Positions 35,400-45,705 of a stretch of 64,000 nt of DNA are shown piece after piece (the stretch's first letter is position 1; every line of letters begins with the position of its first letter). The position numbers and the translations under genes were made by a program. Under the pieces are notes generated by a model. It had not been told where the DNA came from. It did not search any database and saw only the letters and a list, made by a program, of their open reading frames with translations. The stretch is taken from the NCBI RefSeq assembly GCF_021390495.1, contig NZ_JAJEJP010000001.1:124001-188000 (forward strand), read 5' to 3'. Source of the DNA: Paraburkholderia sp. ZP32-5 (lineage in GTDB: Bacteria > Pseudomonadota > Gammaproteobacteria > Burkholderiales > Burkholderiaceae).

Positions 35400-36032
35400 A
35401 TGACTTACGCGGTCAAGGAAATCTTCTACACGTTGCAGGGCGAAGGCGCGAATGCCGGGCGTCCCGCCGTGTTCTGCCGCTTCGCGGGCTGCAATCTGTG
35501 GTCGGGCCGCGAAGAGGATCGCGCGGAAGCCGTATGCCGCTTCTGCGACACCGATTTCGTCGGCACCGACGGCGAGAACGGCGGCAAGTACCGCACCGCC
35601 GACGAACTGGTCGCGATGATCACGTCGCAATGGCCGCAAGGCGAGGGCGAGCGTTTCGTCGTGTGCACCGGCGGCGAACCGATGCTGCAGATCGATCAGC
35701 CGCTCGTCGACGCACTGCACGCGGCCGGCTTCGTGATCGCGATCGAAACCAATGGCTCGTTGCCGGTGCTCGAAACGATCGACTGGATCTGCGTGAGCCC
35801 GAAGGCCGACGCGCCGCTCGTCGTGACGAAGGGCAACGAACTGAAGGTCGTGATCCCGCAAGACAACCAACGCCTCGCCGATTACGAAAAGCTCGACTTC
35901 CAGTATTTCCTCGTCCAGCCGATGGACGGTCCGTCGCGCGATATCAACACGCGGCTCGCGATCGACTGGTGCAAGCGCCATCCGCAGTGGCGCCTGTCGA
36001 TGCAGACCCACAAGTACCTGAACATTCCCTGA
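35400..36032 (+). CDS. queE: 7-carboxy-7-deazaguanine synthase (radical SAM)
   Basis: A 210-residue radical SAM enzyme. The cluster motif is the extended form C-x14-C-x2-C (GCNLWSG ... VCRFCDTDF) rather than the classical C-x3-C-x2-C. TGGEPMLQ (GGEP, AdoMet binding) and IETNGS follow. It converts the QueD product into 7-carboxy-7-deazaguanine. It lies between queC and queD, 73 bp and 6 bp away, all in one direction. Confidence 0.95.
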   Translation: MTYAVKEIFYTLQGEGANAGRPAVFCRFAGCNLWSGREEDRAEAVCRFCDTDFVGTDGENGGKYRTADELVAMITSQWPQGEGERFVVCTGGEPMLQIDQPLVDALHAAGFVIAIETNGSLPVLETIDWICVSPKADAPLVVTKGNELKVVIPQDNQRLADYEKLDFQYFLVQPMDGPSRDINTRLAIDWCKRHPQWRLSMQTHKYLNIP

Positions 36033-36038
36033 TTTGCC

Positions 36039-36485
36039 GTGCTGACGATTACCCGAAAACTCGAATTCGACGCGGGCCACCGCATCCCCGATCACCGCAG
36101 CCAGTGCCGTAATCTGCACGGCCATCGCTACGTGCTCGAAATCACGCTGCAAGGCGATCTGGTCGACACCGAAGGCGCGCCCGATCGCGGCATGGTGATG
36201 GACTTCGCCGATGTGAAGTCGCTTGCAAACGAGCATCTGGTCGACAAGTGGGACCACGCGTTCCTCGTCTACGAAGGCGACACGCAGGTACGCGGCTTTC
36301 TCGAAAGCATGGCGGGCCACAAGACGGTGGTGCTCGATCGCATTCCGACCGTCGAAAATCTCGCCGCGATTGCGTTCGATATCCTCGCGAACGTGTACGA
36401 CGCGCACTACGGCGTGAATCTGCAACTGCATAAAGTGCGGTTGTACGAGACGCCGAATTGCTGGGCCGACGTGGTCCGCGACTGA
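36039..36485 (+). CDS. queD: 6-carboxytetrahydropterin synthase
   Basis: A 148-residue PTPS-family enzyme starting at GTG 36039, 6 bp after queE. It has the zinc His ligands (AGHRIPDHRSQCRNLHGHRY), the catalytic Cys (SQC), and the later His/Glu region (WDHAFLV; KVRLYETPNCWADV). It makes 6-carboxytetrahydropterin from dihydroneopterin triphosphate, the first dedicated step of queuosine synthesis. Confidence 0.95.
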   Translation: MLTITRKLEFDAGHRIPDHRSQCRNLHGHRYVLEITLQGDLVDTEGAPDRGMVMDFADVKSLANEHLVDKWDHAFLVYEGDTQVRGFLESMAGHKTVVLDRIPTVENLAAIAFDILANVYDAHYGVNLQLHKVRLYETPNCWADVVRD

Positions 36486-36743
36486 CGCTTCGCCCCGCCG
36501 CGCGAGCCCGCCCTCGCGTTATTTATTGGCACGGTATGATCGCTCCGATAACCATACGGAGCGAGACATGCCGGTCACCGCATTGCGTCGCAGCAGGCAT
36601 CGAGGCGCTGAGCGCCCCGGTTTCTGCCTGATCTCTTATCTGGCCCCGCTTCGGGTCTCCTCTTGGATGTCTTCCGAGGCTCCGCCCGCGGCGTGCTGCT
36701 CGCTGGCCCGCCCGACGTTTGCGAATCCGCACGAGGCCAGCCG

Positions 36744-37526
36744 ATGAGCACGTTCACCAATCCCCTCAAACAACGTCTGAAAGAAAGCACGCCGCTGTTC
36801 GGGTTGTGGCTGTCGCTCGGCAGCGAGGCGGCAGCCGAAGCGCTTGCGCATGCGGGCTTCGACTGGCTGCTGATCGACATGGAGCACGCACCGAACGATA
36901 GCGGCGGCGTCGAGTCGCAATTGCGCGCGATCGCCGCCGCGCATCTGCCGAGCGAGCCCGTGGTGCGCGTGCCCGCGAGCGAGCCGTGGCTGGTCAAACG
37001 CGTGCTGGATGCCGGCGCGCGCACGCTGATGTTCCCGAACATCGAATCGGCCGAGGAAGCGGCACACGCCGTGCGTCTGACCCAATATCCGACCGCCGAG
37101 GCGCTCGATGGCCAGCGCGGCGTCGCGGGCATGGTGCGCGCGGCCGGCTACGGCATGCGGCGCGACTACGTGCAAACGGCCAACGCGCAAATCGCGACGA
37201 TCGCGCAGATCGAGTCGGCGCGCGGTGTCGACGAAGTCGAGAAGATTGCCGCGACGCCGGGCATCGATTGCCTGTTCGTCGGGCCGGGCGATCTGGCCGC
37301 GAGCCTCGGTCATCTCGGCGACGCGAAGCACCCCGACGTGCAGGCGGCGATGGCGCGGATCGTCAGCGCCGCGGACAAGGCCGGCATCGCCGCGGGCATT
37401 TTCGCGATGGACGCCGCGAGCGCTCGGCAGCATCGCGAGGCCGGCTTTCGCTTCGTCGCGCTAGGCGCGGACGTCATCTGGATGTTGCGCGCGACCCGTC
37501 AGGCATTACAGGAGGTCAGGACATGA
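36744..37526 (+). CDS. HpcH/HpaI-family aldolase
   Basis: A 260-residue TIM-barrel class II aldolase. Visible elements are FDWLLIDMEHAPND near the start, VRVPASEPWLVKRVLDAGARTLMFPNIESAEEA (metal and substrate loops), IAQIESARGVDEV (metal-binding Glu) and CLFVGPGDLAASLG (Asp). Relatives cleave 4-hydroxy-2-oxo acids into pyruvate plus aldehyde. The substrate here is not known. The TGA overlaps the ATG of the Sel1-repeat gene (ATGA at 37523). GAGG lies upstream of the chosen ATG. Confidence 0.92.
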   Translation: MSTFTNPLKQRLKESTPLFGLWLSLGSEAAAEALAHAGFDWLLIDMEHAPNDSGGVESQLRAIAAAHLPSEPVVRVPASEPWLVKRVLDAGARTLMFPNIESAEEAAHAVRLTQYPTAEALDGQRGVAGMVRAAGYGMRRDYVQTANAQIATIAQIESARGVDEVEKIAATPGIDCLFVGPGDLAASLGHLGDAKHPDVQAAMARIVSAADKAGIAAGIFAMDAASARQHREAGFRFVALGADVIWMLRATRQALQEVRT

Positions 37527-38233
37527 ACGGCAGAATGCAGGGCGTCCTGAGGTGCCTCGCCGTCGCGGCGGCGCTGCTCGCGACTGGCGCAACGAACCTC
37601 GCGTCCGCGCAGGATCGCGTCGCGAAATCGAACGATCCGCAGACGCAGACCGCGGTCGCCGATTACAACGCCGGCAATCTCGGCGCGGCGCTGAACGAAT
37701 TCCACCAGGCTGCCGAACGCGGCAGCCGGCTCGCGCAATTCAATTACGCGATGATGCTGCTCAATGGCGAGGGCACGGCGGTCAACGTCGACGAGGGCAA
37801 GAAGTGGCTGCGTAAGGCCGCCGACGCGAACATGTCGCACGCGCAGTACGTGTACGGCAAGATGTATGACGATGGCGAGTTCGTCGAGCGCGATCCGGCC
37901 GAGGCGCACCGCTGGTTCCTGAAGGCAGCGCAGCAGGGCCATGTGCAGGCTGAGCTTGCGCTCGCCAATCAGTTCCTCGACGGCCGCGGCACTGAGCGCG
38001 ACAACAAGCAGGCATTCGTCTGGTACAAGAAAGCGGCGCAAGGCGGCGACATGACCGCGCAGTACGTGACCGGTTCGTTCTATGAGCGCGGCGGCGATGG
38101 CGTCGACAGGAATCTGAACGTCGCGCGCGCCTATTACGCGGCGGCGGCCGCGCAAGGCGATCCGGCGGCGCGTCTGAAGTATCAGCAGTTGAGCGCGCAG
38201 TTGCGCGATCAGAAGGAAGTGAAGCCGCAATAA
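37523..38233 (+). CDS. Exported Sel1-repeat protein
   Basis: A 236-residue protein. It starts with a signal peptide (basic start, LAVAAALLATGATNLASAQ) and continues with about four to five Sel1-type TPR-like repeats (for example AQFNYAMMLLNGEGTAVNVD, AHRWFLKAAQQGHVQAELALA, AFVWYKKAAQGGDMTAQYVTG). Such repeats mediate protein contacts in the periplasm. It is translationally coupled to the aldolase gene by a 4-nt overlap and has GGAGG upstream; a functional link to the aldolase is not evident. Confidence 0.9.
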   Translation: MNGRMQGVLRCLAVAAALLATGATNLASAQDRVAKSNDPQTQTAVADYNAGNLGAALNEFHQAAERGSRLAQFNYAMMLLNGEGTAVNVDEGKKWLRKAADANMSHAQYVYGKMYDDGEFVERDPAEAHRWFLKAAQQGHVQAELALANQFLDGRGTERDNKQAFVWYKKAAQGGDMTAQYVTGSFYERGGDGVDRNLNVARAYYAAAAAQGDPAARLKYQQLSAQLRDQKEVKPQ

Positions 38234-38237
38234 AACA

Positions 38238-38270
38238 GAAGGGCGCTCCGCGAAAGCGAGAGCGCCCTTT
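38238..38270. terminator. Intrinsic terminator between the Sel1 gene and rodA
   Basis: GGGCGCTC (38241-38248) and GAGCGCCC (38260-38267) pair around an 11-nt loop; TTT follows on the plus strand and TTCTGTTTT on the minus strand. It lies between convergent genes. Confidence 0.7.
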
Positions 38271-38307
38271 GTATTTTAGCCGTGTGCCCGGCTGAGCATA
38301 TGCGACG

Positions 38308-39456
38308 CTAACTTTGCATCAGCCGCTTTTGCCGCGCGACACTCATGATCAGGCCGACCGCGACGCCCAGCGTAGCCAGTGCGGTGCCGCCGTAACTCAT
38401 GAACGGCAGCGGCACGCCGACCACCGGCAGGATCCCGCTCACCATGCCGATATTCACGAATGCGTAAGTGAAGAACGCCATCGTCAATGAGCCGGCCAAT
38501 AATCGTCCGAATAGCGTCGCGCCGTTGGCCGCGATGTAGAGCCCGCGCACGATCAATAGCATGTAGAGCGTCAGCAGCACGATGCCCCCCGCCAGACCGA
38601 ATTCTTCGGAGAACACCGCGAAGATGAAGTCGGTGTGCTTCTCGGGGATGAATTCCAGATGCGCCTGCGTGCCCTTCAGCCAGCCTTTACCGAGCGGGCC
38701 GCCGGAGCCGATCGCGATCACCGCCTGAATCGTGTGGAAGCCTTTGCCGAGCGGATCGGAGGTGGGATCGAGCAGCGTGCAGATGCGGTGCTTCTGATAG
38801 TCGTGCATCAGCGGCCACTGCACCTGGGGCTGACAGATCTTGTCCTGAAATGCCGCGATCGATGCGACCGCGATCACGCCCGCGATCAGCACCGGCACGA
38901 TCAGCTTGAAGCTCAGGCCGGCGAAGTAAATCACGAACAGGCCGGCCGCGAACACGAGCACCGCAGTGCCGAGGTCGGGCTGCTTCGCGATCAGGCCGAC
39001 CGGCACCGCGAGGATCACGAAGCCGACCAGATAGTCGTACCAGCGCATCACGCCTTCGCGGCGCTGATAGTACCAGGCGAGCATCAGCGGGGTCGCGATC
39101 TTCAGGATCTCCGACGGCTGGATCACCACGCCGACATTGATCCAGCGCTTCGCGCCCTTGCGCGTGAGGCCGAACATCGCGACCGCGATCAGTAGCGCGA
39201 TCCCGAATGTATAGAGCGGGACCGCGAATCGCATCAGCGTATTCGGCGGCACATTGGCGAGCCCCCACATCAGCACGAACGTCAGCAGGATGTTGCGCAA
39301 CTGGTCTTCGACGCGGCCGGGCATGTCGAGGCTCGCGCTATACAGCGTGACGATGCCGACGCACAGCAGCAGAAACACGATCAGTGCGAGCGGACGGTCG
39401 AAGCCCGCAAACATCCGTTTGATGCGGTCGAGCCAGGCGCGCTTGTCGAATTGCAT
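38308..39456 (-). CDS. rodA: Rod-shape peptidoglycan glycosyltransferase RodA
   Basis: A 382-residue SEDS-family polymerase with about ten membrane segments. The SEDS signatures are visible: GAKRWINVGVVIQPSEILKI, AKQPDLGTAVLVFAAGL, the conserved PEKHTDFIFAVFSEEFGL, and the final PFMSYGGTALATLGVAVGLI. It polymerises lipid II into glycan strands with PBP2. ATG 39456 is preceded by AAGGAG; it follows mrdA by 10 nt in the mre operon. Confidence 0.96.
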   Translation of the reverse strand: MQFDKRAWLDRIKRMFAGFDRPLALIVFLLLCVGIVTLYSASLDMPGRVEDQLRNILLTFVLMWGLANVPPNTLMRFAVPLYTFGIALLIAVAMFGLTRKGAKRWINVGVVIQPSEILKIATPLMLAWYYQRREGVMRWYDYLVGFVILAVPVGLIAKQPDLGTAVLVFAAGLFVIYFAGLSFKLIVPVLIAGVIAVASIAAFQDKICQPQVQWPLMHDYQKHRICTLLDPTSDPLGKGFHTIQAVIAIGSGGPLGKGWLKGTQAHLEFIPEKHTDFIFAVFSEEFGLAGGIVLLTLYMLLIVRGLYIAANGATLFGRLLAGSLTMAFFTYAFVNIGMVSGILPVVGVPLPFMSYGGTALATLGVAVGLIMSVARQKRLMQS

Positions 39457-39466
39457 GCCTTTCTCC

Positions 39467-41860
39467 TTATTCGTCGATGCCGCCGGTGGCCGGCTGGCGT
39501 GGCGAGGCGTCCTGAGCCGCGTCCTCGCGCGACGGCGCCGCAACGCTTGGCACCGGTTCGCTCGCCGGACGAGGTTTATGCGGCGCGTTCGGTGAACGCG
39601 ACGCCGATTTCTTCGCGGCGGCGGTCGACGACGCGAGCTTCGCCGCCGATGCCGCCGTCGCTTGTGCCGCTTGTGCTGTTTGTGCCGCGCTCGCGGAAGC
39701 AGCAACCGGCGCAGTGCCCGATCTCACCGCCGATGCGCCGACGGGCGCTGACGCACCACCATCCGCGGCCGAAGCCGCAACAGCCGCCGAAGCTCCCGAC
39801 GCCGCTGCGGCTGCTTCCGCCGCTCCCGGCATCGGCAGCGCGGTGAACCCCGTCGCGATCCTGAGCGGCTGCGCGTCATCGCGCGAAGGCGGCGCATCGC
39901 CGACCTGCGGCGCGGACGCGTCTTCTGTCGCCGACGCCGCGGCCGCGACAGCCGCCGCCTCGGCACCCGGTTTGTTCTTGCCGACGAGATAGTAGTCGAG
40001 CACCTTGCGCGCGATCGGGCCGGCTGCCTCCGCACCCCAGCCACCGTTTTCGACGATCAGCGCGAGCGCGATCTTCGGCTGGTCGACGGGCGCGAACGCG
40101 ATGAAGAGCGCGTGGTCGCGCAGACGCTCGGGGATCGCGTGACCCTTGTAGTTCGCGCCCTGCAGCGAGTACACCTGCGCGGTACCGGTCTTGCCGGCGG
40201 CTTGATACGGCGCACCCGCGAACACCTTGGCTGCCGTGCCGTTCGTCACCACGCCTTCCATCGCGTGCTTGATGAAGTCGATGTCTTGCTGCTTGACCGC
40301 GATCTTGTCGCTCGGAGCGCGCACGACCGGCCGCGTTTCTTTCGTGATCGGATTTTCGATGTCGCGCACGAGGTGCGGTTTCATCACGATGCCGTTGTCG
40401 GCGAGCGTTGCAACGGCATGCGCGAGCTGAAGGATCGTGAACGAGTTGTAGCCCTGGCCGATGCCGAGGCTAACCGTCTCGCCTTCGTACCACTTCTGCT
40501 GCTCGGGGCGGCGGTAAGCGTGGCGCTTCCAGTCGGTCGACGGCAGAATGCCCTTTGCCTCGCCGGCAATATCGATGCCGGTGATCTGGCCGAAGCCCCA
40601 CGGCTTCATGAAGTTCGCAATGTTGTTCACGCCGAGGTCGTGCGCGAGCATGTAGAAGTACGTGTCGTTCGACACGACGATCGCGCGGTTCATGTCGACC
40701 CAACCCTGGCCCGAGCGCACGTCGTTACGGAACGTGTGGCCGCCGAACGTGTAAAAGCCCGGATCCTGGAAGCCCCAGCTCGTCGTGCGTTTGTGCAGCG
40801 TCAGCGCGGCAAGCGCCATGAACGGCTTGTACGTCGAACCCGGCGGATAGGTGCCGTGCAGCGGCCGGTTCAGCAGCGGGTGATCGGGCGAGTTGTTCAG
40901 TTCGTCCCAGGTCTGCTGGTCGATGCCATCGACGAACGAATTCGGATCGAAGCTCGGCGCCGACACGAACGCGAGCACGTCGCCGGTGGACGGCTCGATC
41001 GCGACCAGTGCGCCGCGGCGTCCGGCGAACGCCTGCTCGGCGACCTGCTGCAAGCCGATGTCGAGCGACAGTTTGAGATTGTTGCCCGGTGTGGCCTGCG
41101 TGCGCGACAGCGTGCGCACCGGTCTGCCGCCGGCCGTCACCTCGACTTCCTCGAAACCGGTCTGGCCATGCAGCTCGGTCTCGTAGCTCTGCTCGACGCC
41201 GATCTTGCCGATGTAGTCGGTGCCCTTGTAGTTGTTGGCGTCCAGACGCGGATCGTAGTGGTCCGGATCGCTGTCGTTCTGGTCGCTCGCGTCGTCGATG
41301 CGTTCCTGATCGCGCTGCGAAATCCGCCCGATGTAGCCGATCACGTGCGCGGCGGTCGGCCCGAGCGGGTACTGACGGAACAGGCGCGCGCGCACTTCGA
41401 CGCCGGGAAAACGGAAGCGCTGCGCGGTAAAGCGCGCGACTTCGTCATCGGTCAGGCGGGTGCGGATCGGCAGGCTTTCGAAGTTCTTCGAATCTTCCTG
41501 CAGCTTCTTGAAGCGGCGCCGGTCGCGCGCGTCGATCGACACGACCGTGGCCAGGTTGTCGATCACGTTTTCGAGCGAATCGTTCAGTTTCGACGGCGTG
41601 ATTTCGAGCGTGTAGGCCGAGTAGTTCTTCGCCAGCACGACGCCGTTGCGGTCGGTGATGATGCCGCGGTTCGGCACGATCGGCGCGACGGAGATGCGGT
41701 TTTCATCGGCTTGCAGTGAGTATTTGCTGTAGTGCCAGACCTGCAGGAACAGGAAACGGAAGCCGATCAGCCCGAAGCAGATGAACACGAACAGGCCCGC
41801 CGCCGCGACGCGCAGGCGGAATTTCGTGAGCTGCTGCTGAGTGTCCTTGAATTCGGTCAT
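39467..41860 (-). CDS. mrdA: Penicillin-binding protein 2 with long Ala-rich tail
   Basis: A 797-residue bifunctional-type elongasome transpeptidase. One N-terminal membrane segment (about residues 16-38) is followed by the pedestal domain and the transpeptidase domain: STYK (in PPGSTYKPF, catalytic Ser), SND (VVSNDTYFYML) and KTG (AAGKTGTAQVY). The catalytic part ends near residue 631; residues 632-797 are a low-complexity Ala/Ser/Pro-rich tail not found in the usual 630-residue PBP2. It crosslinks glycan strands made by RodA. Confidence 0.95.
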   Translation of the reverse strand: MTEFKDTQQQLTKFRLRVAAAGLFVFICFGLIGFRFLFLQVWHYSKYSLQADENRISVAPIVPNRGIITDRNGVVLAKNYSAYTLEITPSKLNDSLENVIDNLATVVSIDARDRRRFKKLQEDSKNFESLPIRTRLTDDEVARFTAQRFRFPGVEVRARLFRQYPLGPTAAHVIGYIGRISQRDQERIDDASDQNDSDPDHYDPRLDANNYKGTDYIGKIGVEQSYETELHGQTGFEEVEVTAGGRPVRTLSRTQATPGNNLKLSLDIGLQQVAEQAFAGRRGALVAIEPSTGDVLAFVSAPSFDPNSFVDGIDQQTWDELNNSPDHPLLNRPLHGTYPPGSTYKPFMALAALTLHKRTTSWGFQDPGFYTFGGHTFRNDVRSGQGWVDMNRAIVVSNDTYFYMLAHDLGVNNIANFMKPWGFGQITGIDIAGEAKGILPSTDWKRHAYRRPEQQKWYEGETVSLGIGQGYNSFTILQLAHAVATLADNGIVMKPHLVRDIENPITKETRPVVRAPSDKIAVKQQDIDFIKHAMEGVVTNGTAAKVFAGAPYQAAGKTGTAQVYSLQGANYKGHAIPERLRDHALFIAFAPVDQPKIALALIVENGGWGAEAAGPIARKVLDYYLVGKNKPGAEAAAVAAAASATEDASAPQVGDAPPSRDDAQPLRIATGFTALPMPGAAEAAAAASGASAAVAASAADGGASAPVGASAVRSGTAPVAASASAAQTAQAAQATAASAAKLASSTAAAKKSASRSPNAPHKPRPASEPVPSVAAPSREDAAQDASPRQPATGGIDE

Positions 41861-42016
41861 GCGATGTAAGCAAAAGGCCGGCGCGCGGCCATGAAGAGTG
41901 TGCGCCCAACCGGCCTCGACCGGGGGCAGAAACTGCTTTGCGCGTCGGGCCGGCCGGCGGCGCGCGGCTCTATTGCGATTCGTCGCGACAGAGCGGCCGG
42001 CGGGCCCGATGCGGGG

Positions 42017-42529
42017 TCAAATAGGCCGCGTGTCGTCCGGGTCGGCGGGGCGGCGCTGCGGCATCAACAGCAGCACGCTTGCAACCGGCCACAGCGCGGC
42101 TTCGACGAAACCGTCGATCAGATAACTCCAACCCGGAAACGCCGCGCCGGTCAGCAGACGGATCACGAACGGCACCAGTTGCGCGACGACCAGCAACGGC
42201 ATCACCGCGAATGTCTGCACGCCTAGCGACATCCACAGTACGCGGCGATGGATCGTGATCGCGCCGTACGACAGTAGCGTGTACGCGAGCGCGTGCTCGC
42301 CGAGCAGGCTCGCATTGTGCACGTCCATCAACAGACCGAGCAGAAACGCGATGCCCATGCCGACCTTGCGCGGCTGATGCACGTTCCAGAACAGCAGCAC
42401 GAGCGCGACGAAATCGGGCACGCCGGCCAAACGCCCCCACGGCATCAGGTTCAGCAGGAACGCGGCGGCGAGGCTGAAGGTGATGAAATACGGGTTGACC
42501 GGTTGCAGGATGTATTGCGGACGGTTCAT
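42017..42529 (-). CDS. mreD: Rod-shape protein MreD
   Basis: A 170-residue membrane protein of the elongasome with about five hydrophobic segments (for example FSLAAAFLLNLMPWG, FVALVLLFWNV, GIAFLLGLLMDV, PLLVVAQLVPFVIRLL). The ATG overlaps the mreC stop by 4 nt (ATGA). It should link MreC with RodA/PBP2. Confidence 0.93.
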   Translation of the reverse strand: MNRPQYILQPVNPYFITFSLAAAFLLNLMPWGRLAGVPDFVALVLLFWNVHQPRKVGMGIAFLLGLLMDVHNASLLGEHALAYTLLSYGAITIHRRVLWMSLGVQTFAVMPLLVVAQLVPFVIRLLTGAAFPGWSYLIDGFVEAALWPVASVLLLMPQRRPADPDDTRPI

Positions 42530-43689
42530 TGCTGAGCCCCCGGCGCGGCTTGCGGCTTCGCGGTTTTCGCGGCGGCGGGCTTGTCGGCCTTTTTGTCGGC
42601 TTGCTTCTCAGCCTGCTTGTCGGTCTTTTTGTCAGCGCCGGCGGATTTGGCGGGCGTTTTCTCCGCCGCCTTTGCGGCGGGTTTGTCGGTGGCGGCTTTG
42701 TCGCCCACGCTCTTGTCAGCCGCGTTCTTGTCGCCGGCCTTGGGCGCGGATTTATCCGCCGCGCCCTTGCTGTCCGCTGTCTTGCCGCCCTTCTTCGCTT
42801 TCGCTTCCTTCGCGACCGTCGCCGCATCGGGCTCTTCGGCCGGACGCGGCGGTATGTCGTTGACGACATGCAGCACGAGCAACTGACGCGCGCCGCGCAC
42901 CGCCGCGACGGGCTGACAGACCACGCGCGCGAATGCGGTATCGGCCTGCTTGTCGACGCGCACGACCTTCGCGACCGGCAGCCCCGGCGGATACACGCCG
43001 TCGAGTCCGCTCGTGACGAGTTCGTCGCCGGCCTGCACGTCGGCGCTGATCGGCACGAAGCGCAGATCGAGCGCGTCGCCCTTCGGCGTGCCGTAAATCA
43101 CGCTGCGCAAACCGGTGCGCAGGATTTCGACCGGTACTGCCTGGTCCTTGTCCGTGAGCAGCGTGACTTCGGCCTGCAGCGGAAACACGCGCGTGACCTG
43201 GCCGATCACGCCATCTTCGTTGAGAACCGGCGAGCCGTTCAGGATGCCCTGTTGCGCGCCACGCCCAATCACGACCTTTTGCGTGAACGGATCACGCGTG
43301 TCGTACTGGATTTCGGCGGGCATCGATTGGGTGGTCAGGTGTTGCGACAGTTGCAGCAGCGCGCGCAGATGGCCGTTTTCGGCGGCGAGCGACGCGGCCG
43401 TATTGGCTTGCAGCGACAGTTGCAGATCTTTTGCGCGCAGCTTGGCGTTTTCGTCGCGCAGCGTGGCGCTGGTCACGGCGAGATCGGCGGCGCCCATAAA
43501 AAAATCGCGCGGTACGAGCGCCGCGCGCTGCAACGGATAGAGACCCGCGCCGAGCACGCCGCGGACGATCTCAAGCGTCCGGAAGCGGGCATCGGAGATC
43601 AGCAGGGCGATCGCCAGCACGACGAAGAACACCAGTCGTGCGAGGGCCGACGGACCTTGCTTGAACAGGGGCGGCGGACTGTATTCCAT
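42526..43689 (-). CDS. mreC: Rod-shape protein MreC with Lys/Ala-rich tail
   Basis: A 387-residue protein. A membrane segment near residues 17-34 is followed by a coiled coil (about 70-110; ENAKLRAKDLQLSLQANTAASLAAENGHLRALL) and beta-rich core (for example VVIGRGAQQGILNGSPVLNEDGVIGQV, LLTDKDQAVPVEI). The core ends near residue 284; residues 285-387 are a charged Lys/Ala/Asp-rich repeat tail, which is unlike most MreC. It scaffolds the elongasome in the periplasm. Its ATG lies in a 154-bp gap after mreB. Confidence 0.94.
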   Translation of the reverse strand: MEYSPPPLFKQGPSALARLVFFVVLAIALLISDARFRTLEIVRGVLGAGLYPLQRAALVPRDFFMGAADLAVTSATLRDENAKLRAKDLQLSLQANTAASLAAENGHLRALLQLSQHLTTQSMPAEIQYDTRDPFTQKVVIGRGAQQGILNGSPVLNEDGVIGQVTRVFPLQAEVTLLTDKDQAVPVEILRTGLRSVIYGTPKGDALDLRFVPISADVQAGDELVTSGLDGVYPPGLPVAKVVRVDKQADTAFARVVCQPVAAVRGARQLLVLHVVNDIPPRPAEEPDAATVAKEAKAKKGGKTADSKGAADKSAPKAGDKNAADKSVGDKAATDKPAAKAAEKTPAKSAGADKKTDKQAEKQADKKADKPAAAKTAKPQAAPGAQQ

Positions 43690-43843
43690 GGTCGGCGCCG
43701 GGGGCGTGAGCGGTTGGGTGAGACGGCGGCGCGCGATAAGCGCACGCTCAACGCGCGGCGGCTGGTTTGCCCAGCCAATGGCAAAGCGGCCCGCAAGGGG
43801 CCGTGTGCCAGATCCGCGCTACGAACATGGGAGAGAAGCTCGC

Positions 43844-44887
<1,044 letters not shown>

Positions 44888-45262
44888 TCAAAATCCTGTC
44901 TCGCTGGGGGCCGGGCCTCGCACCGTATGCGTAGGGCGGCAGCGGAATAAATAACAGCTTCAACCGGGCGAAGCGGCGCCACTGGAACTTGAAGCTGCGG
45001 GGGAGTCTACCGGAGGCCGTTGCAAAGCCAGGGCGGAAAGCGCCGGACGTTCTTTGGAATTGTCCGTAAGGCCTTGGTAAGTCGGTCCGGGTTTGGGTCG
45101 AACGCGTAATGATACCTTATAATTTTGGATGTTTTGAAGGAAACGGAAGGCACTTTTTGTCACCGCCGTTCCTTTTCCGGCTCCGTCCTATCGTGTCGTA
45201 ACCCGCTGTTACAACGCGGTTTTTTTGAACGTTACGACACTCCACCTCTTTCCGGTGACCGC
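44888..45262. promoter_or_regulatory. Divergent promoter region mreB / gatC
   Basis: About 375 bp that must contain both promoters. On the plus strand TATAAT at 45118-45123 is a perfect -10 for gatCAB, with TTGGGT about 19 bp upstream as a weak -35. That leaves a leader of about 130 nt before the gatC ATG. I see no equally clear site for mreB. Confidence 0.5.
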
Positions 45263-45562
45263 ATGGCTCTGACCCTGACCGATGTCAAACGCATCGCGCA
45301 TCTCGCGCGGCTCGAACTCGCCGATGCCGACGCCGAACACACCCTCACCCAGCTCAATGATTTCTTCGGCCTCGTCGAACAGATGCAGGCAGTCGATACC
45401 ACCGGCATCGCGCCGCTTGCTCATCCGATCGAGCAGATCGAAGACGTCGCGTTGCGTCTGCGTGATGACGTCGTCACCGAAACGGTCGAGCGGGAGGCTT
45501 TTCAGCGTCCCGCGCCGGCCGTTCAGGACGGCTTGTACCTCGTGCCGAAGGTGATCGAATAA
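45263..45562 (+). CDS. gatC: Aspartyl/glutamyl-tRNA amidotransferase subunit C
   Basis: A 99-residue subunit that stabilises GatA in the transamidosome. The ATG at 45263 gives the conserved start [15 protein letters not shown], and the rest matches GatC ([15 protein letters not shown] segment, [15 protein letters not shown]). A longer frame from 45125 is not supported. It opens the gatC-gatA-gatB operon. Confidence 0.94.
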   Translation: MALTLTDVKRIAHLARLELADADAEHTLTQLNDFFGLVEQMQAVDTTGIAPLAHPIEQIEDVALRLRDDVVTETVEREAFQRPAPAVQDGLYLVPKVIE

Positions 45563-45705
45563 GACCCGCCGGGCAGGCCGCGGGCCCGGCCCCCGCCGCG
45601 CGGCTTTGCGCCGCGGGCATGGCTGGCGCCCCAGCCTCCCGATGGGCAACCGGACGCCTCCACGGCAGCGTGACCGCGCTGCCGCGCTTTCCAGGATAAA
45701 ACGCA

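Noticed and set aside
36526..36747. 73-codon frame upstream of the aldolase gene
   Set aside because: Low-complexity, Arg/Ser-rich product with no family match; the real gene starts at 36744.
40112..41719. 535-codon open frame on the plus strand
   Set aside because: Antisense to mrdA; no domain or ribosome binding site, and composition is that of a shadow frame.
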